Of a DNA stretch of 21,985 bases, positions 5,843 to 13,765 are shown piece after piece. Numbering within the stretch: the first letter of the stretch is position 1; the number at the start of each line of letters is the position of its first letter. The position numbers and the translations under genes were made by a program. This stretch comes from a virus: positions 1 to 21,985 of IMG/VR virus record IMGVR_UViG_3300049484_000183; one strand, 5' to 3'. The notes below the pieces were generated by a model. The model ran no database searches and was not told the DNA's origin. It saw only the letters and a program-made list of their open reading frames with translations.

Positions 5843-8133
5843 TGGCAGCCGTCTATCTTGACTCAATCCTTATCGAATATTACTCAGGCTCTGCATGGGT
5901 GGATATTACCGCTTATGTAGTCGGTGACATCAAAGGTAATAACGGTTTAGGCGGCTGGAAACCAGATCAACGGGTCGCTGCTTTGGGGACGTTGAATATC
6001 ACCCTTAATAACAAGTCTAAGAAGTTTTCACCAATGGGCGGGGATACTGTACGCGGACTTTCAACACTGGCAGGCTTCAACAAAGGCGCCAAGATACGAG
6101 TACGCGGGGTATATTATGGGATTTACTATACCATTTGGACGGGTCGTATTTCAAACATTGATAGCGACGATTTGAACTGGGGCAATGAGCAGGCGCGACT
6201 TATGGCAGTTGATTGGATGCAAGTACCTGTCAATTATCCTATGCAGAGCGCGACAATTGCACTAAACCAACGGATAGATCAGGCAATGACGCTTATCCTT
6301 GCCCGCCTGAGTGTTCAACCTGAGTCCACAAGTTATGATACAGGCTCTAACATTTTTCCCGCTGTGTTTGACAACGTACAACGCAAGACCATGGCACTTT
6401 CTGAATTTACGAAGCTGGCAAACTCAGAATTAAGTTACATCTATGTCAAGCAGGATGGAACGTTGAAGGTCGAAAGCATGCTCTCCCGTCAAGGTTGGCG
6501 GGCATTAGATCAAGTATGGATTGTGTCAGACACAAATAACTATTTGCTAAAAGAGGATGGTTTTTTTCTGCTAAAAGAGGATGGCGGAAAACTTCTTCTT
6601 GATGAAGGCGCATTGGCAAATGCGGCAATCGCAACGGACGCGGAAGGGTATAACATTCTCTTGGCTGAGGATGGTTTACTCAACGCCTCAATCATTCGCG
6701 CTTATCCTGTTGAGACTGACACAAATCTTCAAATACTTTATTTTCTCGGTACACCCGTTTTAATTCCAACCGCGAAGACCATCACATTTTCCGGACATTA
6801 TGTGGAGTATTATAGTAAATCCCAAGTGTCCGGAACGAACATGCAAGTCCCCGTTTCAGCTTCGGATTATAAAGCGAATACAGCGATTGATTTTTCAGGA
6901 ACAGATAAAACCGCCGATGTAGTTGTTGTTGCGACATATTACGGCGACCAAGTATTTTATTCTGTTACAAATAACGCGACTGTTGGGGTTTATTTCACCA
7001 TTGAGGCTCGCGGATATAGAATAAGTTATGGTGATAGCATCGAATCAACCATTAACGACGCGACATCCCAAGCCGCTTATGGGTACGCGCCTTTTCAATT
7101 CGATATGAAATATCAAAAAGACACCTACTTAGCTAAAATGTATGGATTGTCTGTTATCGAAGAATACAAGAACCCGAAATCGAGGATTACAAAAATGAAA
7201 TACCTTGCCAACCTCAACAAAAACCACATGATGAGTTTTCTCGTCCTGACAATCGGCTCGTTGATTTTAGGGACAGAAGACAGGAGCGCGATAAGCAACC
7301 ATTACTATATTACCGACCGCGCATTTACCATCCAACAGGGCGGGATTATCAATGTGGAGTATGGCGTCAAACAAAACGATAGTTATTTGAGCGGAGGCCT
7401 CAATCCTGTCACTGTTGAATTTAGCGGCAACACAGGCGCGAGCGCAGACGCGCTTGAGTTTGGATACCTCCCTCAAGCCTCAAATGATGCAGCCATTTCC
7501 AAAAGGTCATTTTCTGTATGGGTTTATTTAACAACCGTTCCCGCTGGCGGAACTGCCTGTGTATTATTTGACGTAAGCCCGGAAGGGTCACAGCCTCAAA
7601 TTTATCTGCAACAGGCAACCCCCACAGAATCCCTTATAGTGTTTAGCTCAACATTTTCGACGACTGGCGGGCTTTGGTACACAAATGATGAATTTGGGTT
7701 AAATGCTTGGCATCTTATAACTATTACTTATGATAGTTCAAGCGCGGCGAATGACCCGGTTTTTTATATAGATGGAGTGGTATCCACCTCTGGCGAAACT
7801 TCAACGCCTGTTGGGACAAAAAAATCTGAGGCAGGGAGTACATTAAGATTGGGAACATGGAAAGATTATACAAGTTCGTTCAAAGGCAAGATGTTTGACC
7901 CGCGTATATATAACCGTATCCTGACACAAGCCGAAGTGACTACACTCTATAACGCAGGCACTCCATTATCTACACTTGTTACAAGTGGCTTGGTTTTTCA
8001 AGGGTTTTCAACTTACGCAGATACACCACTTGCGGCGGGTCATGTCCTTACATCCACAGATAGACTTATAGAAAACATAGTTCGCGCGGTTGGCATCCCT
8101 CACGGCGCGCCCGTCATCCGCGCTAATCCCTAG
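5842..8133 (+). CDS. Large tail-tip/baseplate protein with C-terminal LamG-like lectin domain
   Basis: A 763-aa protein right after the tape measure, the place of distal-tail/hub proteins. The N-terminal half carries hub-type beta strands (GVYYGIYYTIWTGRISNI; LMAVDWMQVP). A short repetitive insert with LLKEDG, FLLKEDGGKLLLDEG and LLAEDG spans about residues 233-278. Residues about 522-706 form a concanavalin/laminin-G-like sandwich: FSVWVYL, AWHLITITYD, VFYIDGV, LRLGTW and the family's closing helix pattern FDPRIYNRILTQAEVTTLYN. Such domains bind sugars. The likely job is tail tip structure plus host-surface attachment. It may combine roles that larger phages split into several proteins. Confidence 0.75.
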   Translation: MAAVYLDSILIEYYSGSAWVDITAYVVGDIKGNNGLGGWKPDQRVAALGTLNITLNNKSKKFSPMGGDTVRGLSTLAGFNKGAKIRVRGVYYGIYYTIWTGRISNIDSDDLNWGNEQARLMAVDWMQVPVNYPMQSATIALNQRIDQAMTLILARLSVQPESTSYDTGSNIFPAVFDNVQRKTMALSEFTKLANSELSYIYVKQDGTLKVESMLSRQGWRALDQVWIVSDTNNYLLKEDGFFLLKEDGGKLLLDEGALANAAIATDAEGYNILLAEDGLLNASIIRAYPVETDTNLQILYFLGTPVLIPTAKTITFSGHYVEYYSKSQVSGTNMQVPVSASDYKANTAIDFSGTDKTADVVVVATYYGDQVFYSVTNNATVGVYFTIEARGYRISYGDSIESTINDATSQAAYGYAPFQFDMKYQKDTYLAKMYGLSVIEEYKNPKSRITKMKYLANLNKNHMMSFLVLTIGSLILGTEDRSAISNHYYITDRAFTIQQGGIINVEYGVKQNDSYLSGGLNPVTVEFSGNTGASADALEFGYLPQASNDAAISKRSFSVWVYLTTVPAGGTACVLFDVSPEGSQPQIYLQQATPTESLIVFSSTFSTTGGLWYTNDEFGLNAWHLITITYDSSSAANDPVFYIDGVVSTSGETSTPVGTKKSEAGSTLRLGTWKDYTSSFKGKMFDPRIYNRILTQAEVTTLYNAGTPLSTLVTSGLVFQGFSTYADTPLAAGHVLTSTDRLIENIVRAVGIPHGAPVIRANP

Positions 8134-8142
8134 GAGTAAACC

Positions 8143-8733
8143 ATGGCAGATCAAAAAATTACGGCATTAACGGTAGGTGTACCAGTTTCAACGGATGTTA
8201 TCCCGTATGTATCAGATCCGGGTGGCTCGCCTGTCACTAAAAAAACGCTGGTAAGTTCGTTGGCGACCCCAAATGTAAAAATTGCGGGCGATGTCGTTCA
8301 GGTTGTGCGCGGGGAATACACGGCAGTGGATACCACTGCAACGACTTTCCCTTTGGACGATACTAAACCCCAAAACACAGAGGGCAAGGAAATATTAACA
8401 CAAGCCATTACCCCCACGTCCGCAACAAATAAATTATTCATACAGGTAGTGACACACCTCTCCCTCAATCAAGCGAATTTTGTTATCGGTGCATTATTTC
8501 AGGACACGGCAGCTAACTCGCTAAATGTAGGGCTGTCAACGTGTGCCGCTAATGGATACTTATACACGGTATATTTTTCGCATTACATGACAGCGGGAAC
8601 TACAAGCGCAACGACATTCAAATTGCGTTATGGCTCAAATGGTGGCACAACGACGATCAACGGCGGCGGCGGCGGTCGGTACTTTGGCGGAGTGTTGGTT
8701 ACTTCGATTACTATTTGGGAAATACAGGTATAG
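8143..8733 (+). CDS. Tail fibre/receptor-binding tip protein
   Basis: A 196-aa protein with a good ribosome-binding site (AGGAG 8133-8137). The N-terminus (MADQKITALTVGVPVSTDVIPYVSD) resembles the ITALT..PP..TDLIPVVD anchor common at the start of phage tail fibres. The C-terminal part is a beta-rich jelly-roll-like tip with FKLRYGSNGG, INGGGGGRYFGG and the last strand SITIWEI, typical of trimeric receptor-binding tips. It follows the tail-tip gene, so it is the likely adhesin. The glycine run is encoded by a (CGG)5 tract at 8661-8675 that may vary in length. Confidence 0.75.
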   Translation: MADQKITALTVGVPVSTDVIPYVSDPGGSPVTKKTLVSSLATPNVKIAGDVVQVVRGEYTAVDTTATTFPLDDTKPQNTEGKEILTQAITPTSATNKLFIQVVTHLSLNQANFVIGALFQDTAANSLNVGLSTCAANGYLYTVYFSHYMTAGTTSATTFKLRYGSNGGTTTINGGGGGRYFGGVLVTSITIWEIQV

Positions 8734-8737
8734 AATA

Positions 8738-9067
8738 ATGCCGTTCAAGAAAGGTTATGACCCAAAGCGAAACTATAATGGTCGTCCGAAACTCGGACTG
8801 ACCACGGCGGAACGCATCCGTGACGCGATGAACGAACCCGCCAAAGGGCTTGAGGGCTATACCAAGTTTGATGAAATGGTGGATATGGCAATAAGCCGCG
8901 CAAAGAAGGGCAGTTGGCAATTCTGGGACGCGCTTATGTCACGTGCTTACGGCAAAGTGCCTGACAAGATAGAAATGCAGACCGAAGAAAAACCAGACCT
9001 TAGCAAATTGACTGACGAAGAGATAGAAACCCTCATGTCACTACTGGCAAAGGCAAAACCAAAATGA
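8738..9067 (+). CDS. Small terminase subunit-like protein
   Basis: I choose ATG 8738 (109 aa) because the protein then starts MPFKKGYDPKRNYNGRPK, the usual beginning of this family; a longer in-frame reading would overlap the fibre gene deeply. The basic N-terminus with GRPK fits DNA binding, followed by a helical core (AERIRDAMNEP; FWDALMSRAYGKVPDKIEM) and an acidic tail DLSKLTDEEIETLMSLL. The KVPDK segment next to the large terminase is common in TerS-like proteins. It recognises phage DNA and hands it to the motor. It overlaps the large terminase by 4 nt (ATGA). Confidence 0.78.
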   Translation: MPFKKGYDPKRNYNGRPKLGLTTAERIRDAMNEPAKGLEGYTKFDEMVDMAISRAKKGSWQFWDALMSRAYGKVPDKIEMQTEEKPDLSKLTDEEIETLMSLLAKAKPK

Positions 9068-10506
9068 TTACGCTGGCAGAATTGGACGCGGAGCGATTAC
9101 GACGAAGTTTTTATGACTTTGTTGAGGATGCTTGGATGTATGTCGAGCCTGGCACGGTCTTTGTAGACGGCTGGCATATCCGCGCCATTTGCCAATATTT
9201 GCAGAGTTTGAGCGAAGGCAAGATACCATCAAACAACTTATTGATAAACGTCCCCCCGCGCCACATGAAAAGTCTGTTGGTCAATATCTTCTTCCCCGCG
9301 TGGATATGGACACACACGCCCTATGCAAAGTTCTTATGCTTCAGTTATTCGGAAGCCTTGACCGTCCGCGATAGTATGAAATGCAGGCAGTTGATTGGCT
9401 CACGTTGGTATCAGGAGAGGTTCAATGTCACCATCAACCCTAGAAATGACCAGAAGGATAAGTTTGAGAATCTTATGGGCGGTTATCGGTATTGCTTTGG
9501 TACGGGCGGAAGTATCGCAGGGCAAGGCGGGGATTATCTCTTGATAGATGACCCGCTGGAAATATCAAAAGCTAACAGTAAGGCGGAGCGAGAGAAAGTT
9601 AACTATACTTATGATAATTCCATTGCCATGCGCGGGAATGACCCTAAGACCGTTCGAAAAATCCTTATCATGCAGAGGTTACACGATGACGATTTGTGCG
9701 GGCACGTCATAGCACGCGGTGACCCATGGGAGTTGCTGATACTCCCCGCAGAATACGAGGGCGAGCGGTTTCATTCGTCCATCGGCTTTATTGACCCGCG
9801 CCTTGAAATAGGCGAGCTTCTTTGGGATGCGCGTTTCGGCGTGAATGAAATCGCCAAGATGAAGCAGACTTTGAGCGACATCGGCATTGCTGGACAGCTT
9901 CAACAGCGACCCACTCCCCTGTTGGGAGCGATATTCAAAAAGGAATGGTTTGAACATCGGCGCGAGTCAATGCCTTGCGTAGCGCGTTACTTTTCATGGG
10001 ATACAGCCGCATCCATTGAGGACACAGCCGCCTATACGTGCGGGATTTGCGGCGAGCTGACACCCGACTACCATTTGTTCATCCGTAATGTTTGGAGAGA
10101 TAGAATAGAGTTTCCTCAACTTCAATATGCGGTAGAGGGGCAGGTCAAGAAGTTCGGCGGCAACCAGTTGAGGGATATAATCATTGAGAATAAGAGTTCT
10201 GGCATTCAGGCAATCCAGAGCATGAAGCAGACAAGCAAGCTGGCTGATAACGTTGTGCCCTTCAATCCGAAGGGCGATAAGATAGCGCGGGCATATGAAG
10301 CCGCGAAATGGTGCGAGAAAGGCATGGTCATCTTCCCGCCTCCCAGCATGGATAACGAATGGATGCTTGACTTTGAAGATGAGGTCTTTCTTTTTCCGAA
10401 TAGTAAGTACAAAGACCAAGTGGACGCGCTTTCGCAGTTATGTGATTATCTTAGTTTTTATTTGGCAGAAGGTTTAGCCGCGCAACAGCGCAGAGGTAGA
10501 CAATGA
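9064..10506 (+). CDS. terL: Terminase large subunit (packaging ATPase/nuclease)
   Basis: A 480-aa two-domain motor protein. The ATPase domain shows a Walker A variant VPPRHMKS (residues 63-70) and Walker B YLLIDDP (158-164). The C-terminal RNase H-like nuclease domain shows the acidic residues in FSWDTA (D313), IIIENKSSG (E375) and KDQVDALSQ (D454). It drives DNA into procapsids through the portal and cuts it. It is translationally coupled on both sides: ATGA overlaps with the small subunit and with the portal gene. Length is typical for the Terminase_6 group. Confidence 0.95.
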   Translation: MITLAELDAERLRRSFYDFVEDAWMYVEPGTVFVDGWHIRAICQYLQSLSEGKIPSNNLLINVPPRHMKSLLVNIFFPAWIWTHTPYAKFLCFSYSEALTVRDSMKCRQLIGSRWYQERFNVTINPRNDQKDKFENLMGGYRYCFGTGGSIAGQGGDYLLIDDPLEISKANSKAEREKVNYTYDNSIAMRGNDPKTVRKILIMQRLHDDDLCGHVIARGDPWELLILPAEYEGERFHSSIGFIDPRLEIGELLWDARFGVNEIAKMKQTLSDIGIAGQLQQRPTPLLGAIFKKEWFEHRRESMPCVARYFSWDTAASIEDTAAYTCGICGELTPDYHLFIRNVWRDRIEFPQLQYAVEGQVKKFGGNQLRDIIIENKSSGIQAIQSMKQTSKLADNVVPFNPKGDKIARAYEAAKWCEKGMVIFPPPSMDNEWMLDFEDEVFLFPNSKYKDQVDALSQLCDYLSFYLAEGLAAQQRRGRQ

Positions 10507-11993
10507 GTGTAATAAATCAATTTTGGGATTTTATTTCTGGCACAAACAAGGAAGGCAAGAACACAGTTTCGCCCGTTCCTTTCGATTATACGCAACTTTA
10601 CGATGCGCTGTATGATTTGTACAATAACGACAGCGCAGTGATTGACGATGACACGACCCGCCGACTGCGAACCGTTGTAAATCGCTCTGTGGAATTCTTT
10701 GCGGCGAAAATGTTGCCCGGCACCAAGATCGGCGTTATGTCCGAGAACGAGCCAGTCAAGCAAGCCATTGAGCAAATTATCAAGGATAGCAACTTAGGCA
10801 ACAACAAACCCGCCATGCTTAGAGGCTTTTCTTTGTATGGTGATAGCTTTGTGCGTGTGCGCGGTGATGACCAAAAATCATATCTCGAAGATGTGTCCCC
10901 GTTCTTTGTGACCGACTTCGCAGAGGATAGTCGTGGCTTTCTGACCTACATCCGCATTGACATTCCTATCATTGATAATTCAGACGTTGAAGCGCAGCAG
11001 GGAACGCCCGCGCTTTATACCGAGTATTGGGACAATGATGAAAAGGTATACCGCTCATGGGTGACACTCAGGACTTCCACAACCCCAATAAATCAACTTG
11101 GACAGCCAAGGGAAGAAATAAAATTCTCTGCCCTGGGTGTGGACTTCATTCCCATCGTTCACACAAAATTCAGGGATAACGGCGATGCACGCGGCTTGTC
11201 CTGTGTGTATCATGCGCTTGATAAAATCTATGAAGCCAACCGCATTGCAACCCGCTTGCATGACTTACTATTCGCCTTTGGTGAGCCGATATTTGTTGCA
11301 TCCGCGAATGACAAGGACGCGGCGGGCAGACCGTTACCGCCTCCAGCGATCAAAACCGACTCAACCACTACAGGCGCATTAGGAGGGGCGGTTGAAGCCG
11401 TAAAAACTTTATTTGGGCGGATTGTATCCCTCCCCGGTGTGGCTACTCTCAACAGTCTAATCCCTGATATTGATTATCAGGACGCGCTTGCAGTCCTCAA
11501 TGCACAGATGGAAGAAATTGAACGCGATTTGCCAGAGTTACGATGGTATTCAATGACCCCAGATGCGCAATTATCAGGCACGGCTTTGCGGACGCTATTG
11601 GGTGCGGCGATTGACCGGGCGAATGAGGCGCGAAATAACTTCCTGTCATCCCTTTCACGCATGATGGAAATGGCATTGACTATCGGACAGTTCAACGGCA
11701 TCTTTGACAAGTCTCTTGGCACGTTTGACACTGGCGCTTTTGAGCATCAGTTACAGATAGATGACTCATGGGGTGAGAGTGTCGCAGAGAAAGGCGAGAC
11801 TATGGCGAAGCTCACAGGCGGAGGCGTACCCGCTCCCGCCGCGATGAAACTTGCAGGGTTTACGGAGGAGCAAGTCAAAGAAGCCTTCCCGCGTGGTATG
11901 GAACCTCCACAACCGACGCTACAAGGGGCGCGAACGCCCACAGGAACGATTGTACGCAACGCAAACGGCAAAGAGGCTATACAGGTCAACTAG
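10503..11993 (+). CDS. Portal protein
   Basis: A 496-aa protein directly after the large terminase. It shows the usual portal outline: an N-terminal helical/charged region, a segment LYGDSFVRVRGDD and ALYTEYWDNDEKVYRSW (wing strands), PIVHTKFRDNGDARGLSCVYHALDKI (given here in pieces: PIVHTKFRDNGDARGLS, then VYHALDKIYEANR), and a C-terminal helical crown with LSGTALRTLLGAAIDRANEA. The H..F...GDARG..S pattern is characteristic of portal families of the SPP1 gp6 type. It forms the dodecameric DNA channel at one capsid vertex. It lies about 10 kb from the scaffold and capsid genes, which is unusual. Confidence 0.9.
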   Translation: MSVINQFWDFISGTNKEGKNTVSPVPFDYTQLYDALYDLYNNDSAVIDDDTTRRLRTVVNRSVEFFAAKMLPGTKIGVMSENEPVKQAIEQIIKDSNLGNNKPAMLRGFSLYGDSFVRVRGDDQKSYLEDVSPFFVTDFAEDSRGFLTYIRIDIPIIDNSDVEAQQGTPALYTEYWDNDEKVYRSWVTLRTSTTPINQLGQPREEIKFSALGVDFIPIVHTKFRDNGDARGLSCVYHALDKIYEANRIATRLHDLLFAFGEPIFVASANDKDAAGRPLPPPAIKTDSTTTGALGGAVEAVKTLFGRIVSLPGVATLNSLIPDIDYQDALAVLNAQMEEIERDLPELRWYSMTPDAQLSGTALRTLLGAAIDRANEARNNFLSSLSRMMEMALTIGQFNGIFDKSLGTFDTGAFEHQLQIDDSWGESVAEKGETMAKLTGGGVPAPAAMKLAGFTEEQVKEAFPRGMEPPQPTLQGARTPTGTIVRNANGKEAIQVN

Positions 11994-12002
11994 GAGCGCA
12001 AA

Positions 12003-12320
12003 ATGCCAACTTATGAAATAATCGCAAGGACACTGACATTCAATAAGCCGGGATTATCCCCAACAGAAAAGAACGGGACAGACATGGGTTATGTTTCATC
12101 CGGGACATTTACCCCGACCCGTGAGGTAAACGGATGGCTTGACATGACGCCCAATAGATGGATTATGAAATCCGCCTGCAAGGTCGTTACCGTCACGCCT
12201 CCTCCTCCGCCTGTTGAACCGCCTCCCGCTGAATTGGAAAGAATGATAATCCAGTATTCCAATGACAACGGCGTGACATGGATAACAGATGCGGATGAGA
12301 TTTGGGAAAGGGTATCATAA
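12003..12320 (+). CDS. SH3b-like domain protein with proline linker
   Basis: A 105-aa protein preceded by AGGAG (11993-11997). Residues about 20-60 (TDMGYVSSGTFTPTREVNGW, then W..KSACKVV) resemble a bacterial SH3 domain, as found in cell-wall-binding modules. A proline-rich linker (TPPPPPVEPPPAE) leads to a short tail IIQYSNDNGVTWI. SH3b domains bind peptidoglycan or its peptides, so a role at the cell wall is possible. The gene directly abuts the next one (stop 12318-12320, start 12321). The family call is tentative because it rests on pattern only. Confidence 0.5.
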   Translation: MPTYEIIARTLTFNKPGLSPTEKNGTDMGYVSSGTFTPTREVNGWLDMTPNRWIMKSACKVVTVTPPPPPVEPPPAELERMIIQYSNDNGVTWITDADEIWERVS

Positions 12321-12959
12321 ATGTTAAGGACAATCCGAGCCGGGCGAAGTCCCAAAGTTTACGTAAAGGTCACGCCTGAGATCAACGGCTGGAAATGGGC
12401 ACGGATAAAACACGTCGCAGACCGTCCAGATGTGCCAGAGGATTTCGCGCCTGATGAGATTACGCTACAAGATAGACCGATAGGGCAACAGTTGGGGCAT
12501 GGCATCCCTTGGCGCAATTGGTGGGGACATAGCAGGGAAATAAACAACGATGCGGCATGGGCGCGCTTTACGACCTACGAAGCGGATTTGTTCAATAATA
12601 ACGGCGTGGGCGGGCAGATTGACACTACTCAAAACGTATCAGCAGAATGTATTGACATGGGCGGTAATCTTTTCGCCTATGACGCGGAAACAAGCACGCA
12701 CGTGAGAATGGTTACGTATAAATACAATATGGACACGTCCATACTCAACCCCCTCACGAGCAATTTTTACTATCATCCTGAGTATTACTTTTACATGTGT
12801 TCGATAAGTAAGTCTGGTATTATCCGCAAAGTCGGGGCGGGCATAGATGAGTTTGCCCCGCGTGTGGCGTATGGTGAGAAGTGGATACGCAAGAGTGAGA
12901 TTACTAAACTTCCCGGACGCCCTGCAACTTGGGGAATTTATGATGTGCTTGCGCCATAG
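12321..12959 (+). CDS. Unrecognised protein, possible lysis or virion-associated enzyme
   Basis: A 212-aa soluble protein I do not recognise. It is rich in aromatic residues (WRNWWGHSREIN, FYYHPEYYFYM) and ends with GEKWIRKSEITKLPGRPATW. It has no signal peptide or membrane segment. It starts right at the stop of the SH3b-like gene and precedes two membrane proteins, so by position it is the best candidate for the missing cell-wall hydrolase or for an accessory virion protein. No known muramidase, amidase or peptidase motif is visible. Confidence 0.5.
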   Translation: MLRTIRAGRSPKVYVKVTPEINGWKWARIKHVADRPDVPEDFAPDEITLQDRPIGQQLGHGIPWRNWWGHSREINNDAAWARFTTYEADLFNNNGVGGQIDTTQNVSAECIDMGGNLFAYDAETSTHVRMVTYKYNMDTSILNPLTSNFYYHPEYYFYMCSISKSGIIRKVGAGIDEFAPRVAYGEKWIRKSEITKLPGRPATWGIYDVLAP

Positions 12960-12968
12960 GATGAACAC

Positions 12969-13232
12969 ATGATAATCCCTAGCTATATTTTAGTGATTGA
13001 ATTATTTATCCTGCTTGTTTTCCTGCTTGCGACTTGGAAGAAATTTAGGTACACCATGACCGGCTCAATCGCCCTGTCGCTTGCCCCTTCCGTTTCCCTG
13101 TTGATGGTTGCGTATTTCCTCTCCCCATATCTTGAATTACTTACTGCCCGCGATGTAGTCCGCTCCGCTCAAATTATTTTCTTTTTAATTATGATTGTTA
13201 ATTACGGGTATCTCGCAATAAAAGGAAAATAA
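12969..13232 (+). CDS. Three-helix membrane protein, holin candidate
   Basis: An 87-aa protein with three hydrophobic stretches: about residues 5-22 (ILVIELFILLVFLLATW), 31-54 and 66-84 (AQIIFFLIMIVNYGYLAIK). This is the topology of class I holins. It starts 10 nt after the previous gene, with AGGA bases upstream, and is followed after 2 nt by a TM-plus-coiled-coil protein. The pair looks like a lysis cassette. Holins are too variable for a sequence-only call, so the assignment is inference from topology and position. Confidence 0.55.
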   Translation: MIIPSYILVIELFILLVFLLATWKKFRYTMTGSIALSLAPSVSLLMVAYFLSPYLELLTARDVVRSAQIIFFLIMIVNYGYLAIKGK

Positions 13233-13234
13233 AA

Positions 13235-13585
13235 ATGGATTGGACATCAATTACTTTAACCGTGCTTGTCCCCGCAATTGTCAGTATAGTGTCGGTTTTC
13301 ATTTCTCTCAAGCTCCTGCCGATCAATATGCAGTTACAACGCGGCGATGCTTTCCAGAAAATGAGTCAGACCATCATTAACCTGAATGAGACTGTTGGTG
13401 ATTTGATGAAGGATTTATCCGAGGCAAAGGAAACCATAAGAAATCAGACTGCACAAATAAAGCAGTTGATGGACAGGGAGCAGTTGACAGTCAAGACCGA
13501 ATTGCACATTAAGCTATCTGACCCGCCGGTTATCACAGAGTCAAGGGCTGAATACGTGATGAACGCCATAGCAAAGACCAAGTAA
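13235..13585 (+). CDS. TM plus coiled-coil protein, spanin- or holin-like
   Basis: A 116-aa protein. Residues about 6-27 form one N-terminal membrane segment (ITLTVLVPAIVSIVSVFISL). They are followed by a long heptad-like helix (about 42-85) and a short charged tail. This is the outline of inner-membrane spanins (Rz-like) and of some phage hemolysin/XhlA-type proteins. No nested lipoprotein gene is obvious. It is the last gene before the control region, closing the late operon. Confidence 0.5.
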   Translation: MDWTSITLTVLVPAIVSIVSVFISLKLLPINMQLQRGDAFQKMSQTIINLNETVGDLMKDLSEAKETIRNQTAQIKQLMDREQLTVKTELHIKLSDPPVITESRAEYVMNAIAKTK

Positions 13586-13613
13586 CTTAAACCAACTTAA
13601 GCAAACTTAAGCA
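13584..13613. repeat. Three tandem 10-bp repeats with CTTAAG cores (operator candidate)
   Basis: Consecutive units AACTTAAACC (13584-13593), AACTTAAGCA (13594-13603) and AACTTAAGCA (13604-13613) are followed by a partial AACTA. Two contain the palindrome CTTAAG. A 10-bp step places every unit on the same face of the helix, as for cooperative repressor or activator sites. They lie directly upstream of the promoter and leader of the replication operon. A related AAACTTAAATT stands upstream of the scaffold gene at 21690-21700. Confidence 0.6.
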
Positions 13614-13634
13614 AACTATATTGCTAGGAAAACA

Positions 13635-13643
13635 TGCTACTAT
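13635..13643 (+). promoter_or_regulatory. Extended -10 promoter of the replication operon
   Basis: TGCTACTAT matches the extended -10 form TGnTAnnAT. There is no good -35; the 10-bp repeats occupy that region, so activation or repression there is likely. The expected start of transcription, about 7 nt downstream, falls near G13650, which is exactly the first base of the structured leader. The second intergenic promoter (21630-21638) shares the ATGCTA element. Confidence 0.5.
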
Positions 13644-13649
13644 AGAGAT

Positions 13650-13747
13650 GTTCACGGAACGGAACGTTTTTATTTTCCAGCAAAGAGATGCTCTCCACCA
13701 AACGTCCCGACCGTGAACAGTCTGGAAAAGGTGGAGGGCGTCTTTTT
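13650..13747 (+). ncRNA. Structured leader RNA with three mutually crossing helices
   Basis: Three complementary pairs occur in the order A B C A' B' C'. A is 13650-13666 with A' 13703-13718: GTTCACGG/CCGTGAAC plus CGGAACG/CGTCCCG with one mismatch. B is TTTTCCAG 13673-13680 with B' CTGGAAAA 13722-13729. C is 13687-13699 with C' 13730-13742: 13 pairs including two G-U, followed by TTTTT. B-B' and C-C' cannot easily coexist, so the RNA should switch folds or form a pseudoknot. The 5' end matches the predicted transcription start and the 3' end the U-tract. It is either an attenuator for the replication operon or a free ~98-nt RNA. Confidence 0.65.
13687..13747 (+). terminator. Rho-independent terminator/attenuator in the leader
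   Basis: A stem of 13 pairs (GATGCTCTCCACC with GGTGGAGGGCGTC, two G-U pairs) with a 30-nt loop is followed at once by TTTTTGT. It lies between the promoter and the initiator gene, so it would stop most early transcripts unless relieved. Its loop holds the partners of two upstream segments (A' and B'), which suggests regulated termination. Confidence 0.6.
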
Positions 13748-13765
13748 GTCTACAGAGGAGTTTTT

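Noticed and set aside
13584-13613. CRISPR-like repeats
   Set aside because: Units are only 10 bp, directly adjacent, with no spacers and no cas genes.
13688-13765. Earlier in-frame start for the initiator gene
   Set aside because: The ATG at 13688 sits inside the leader terminator without a ribosome-binding site; ATG 13766 has AGAGGAG at good distance and fits the HTH start.
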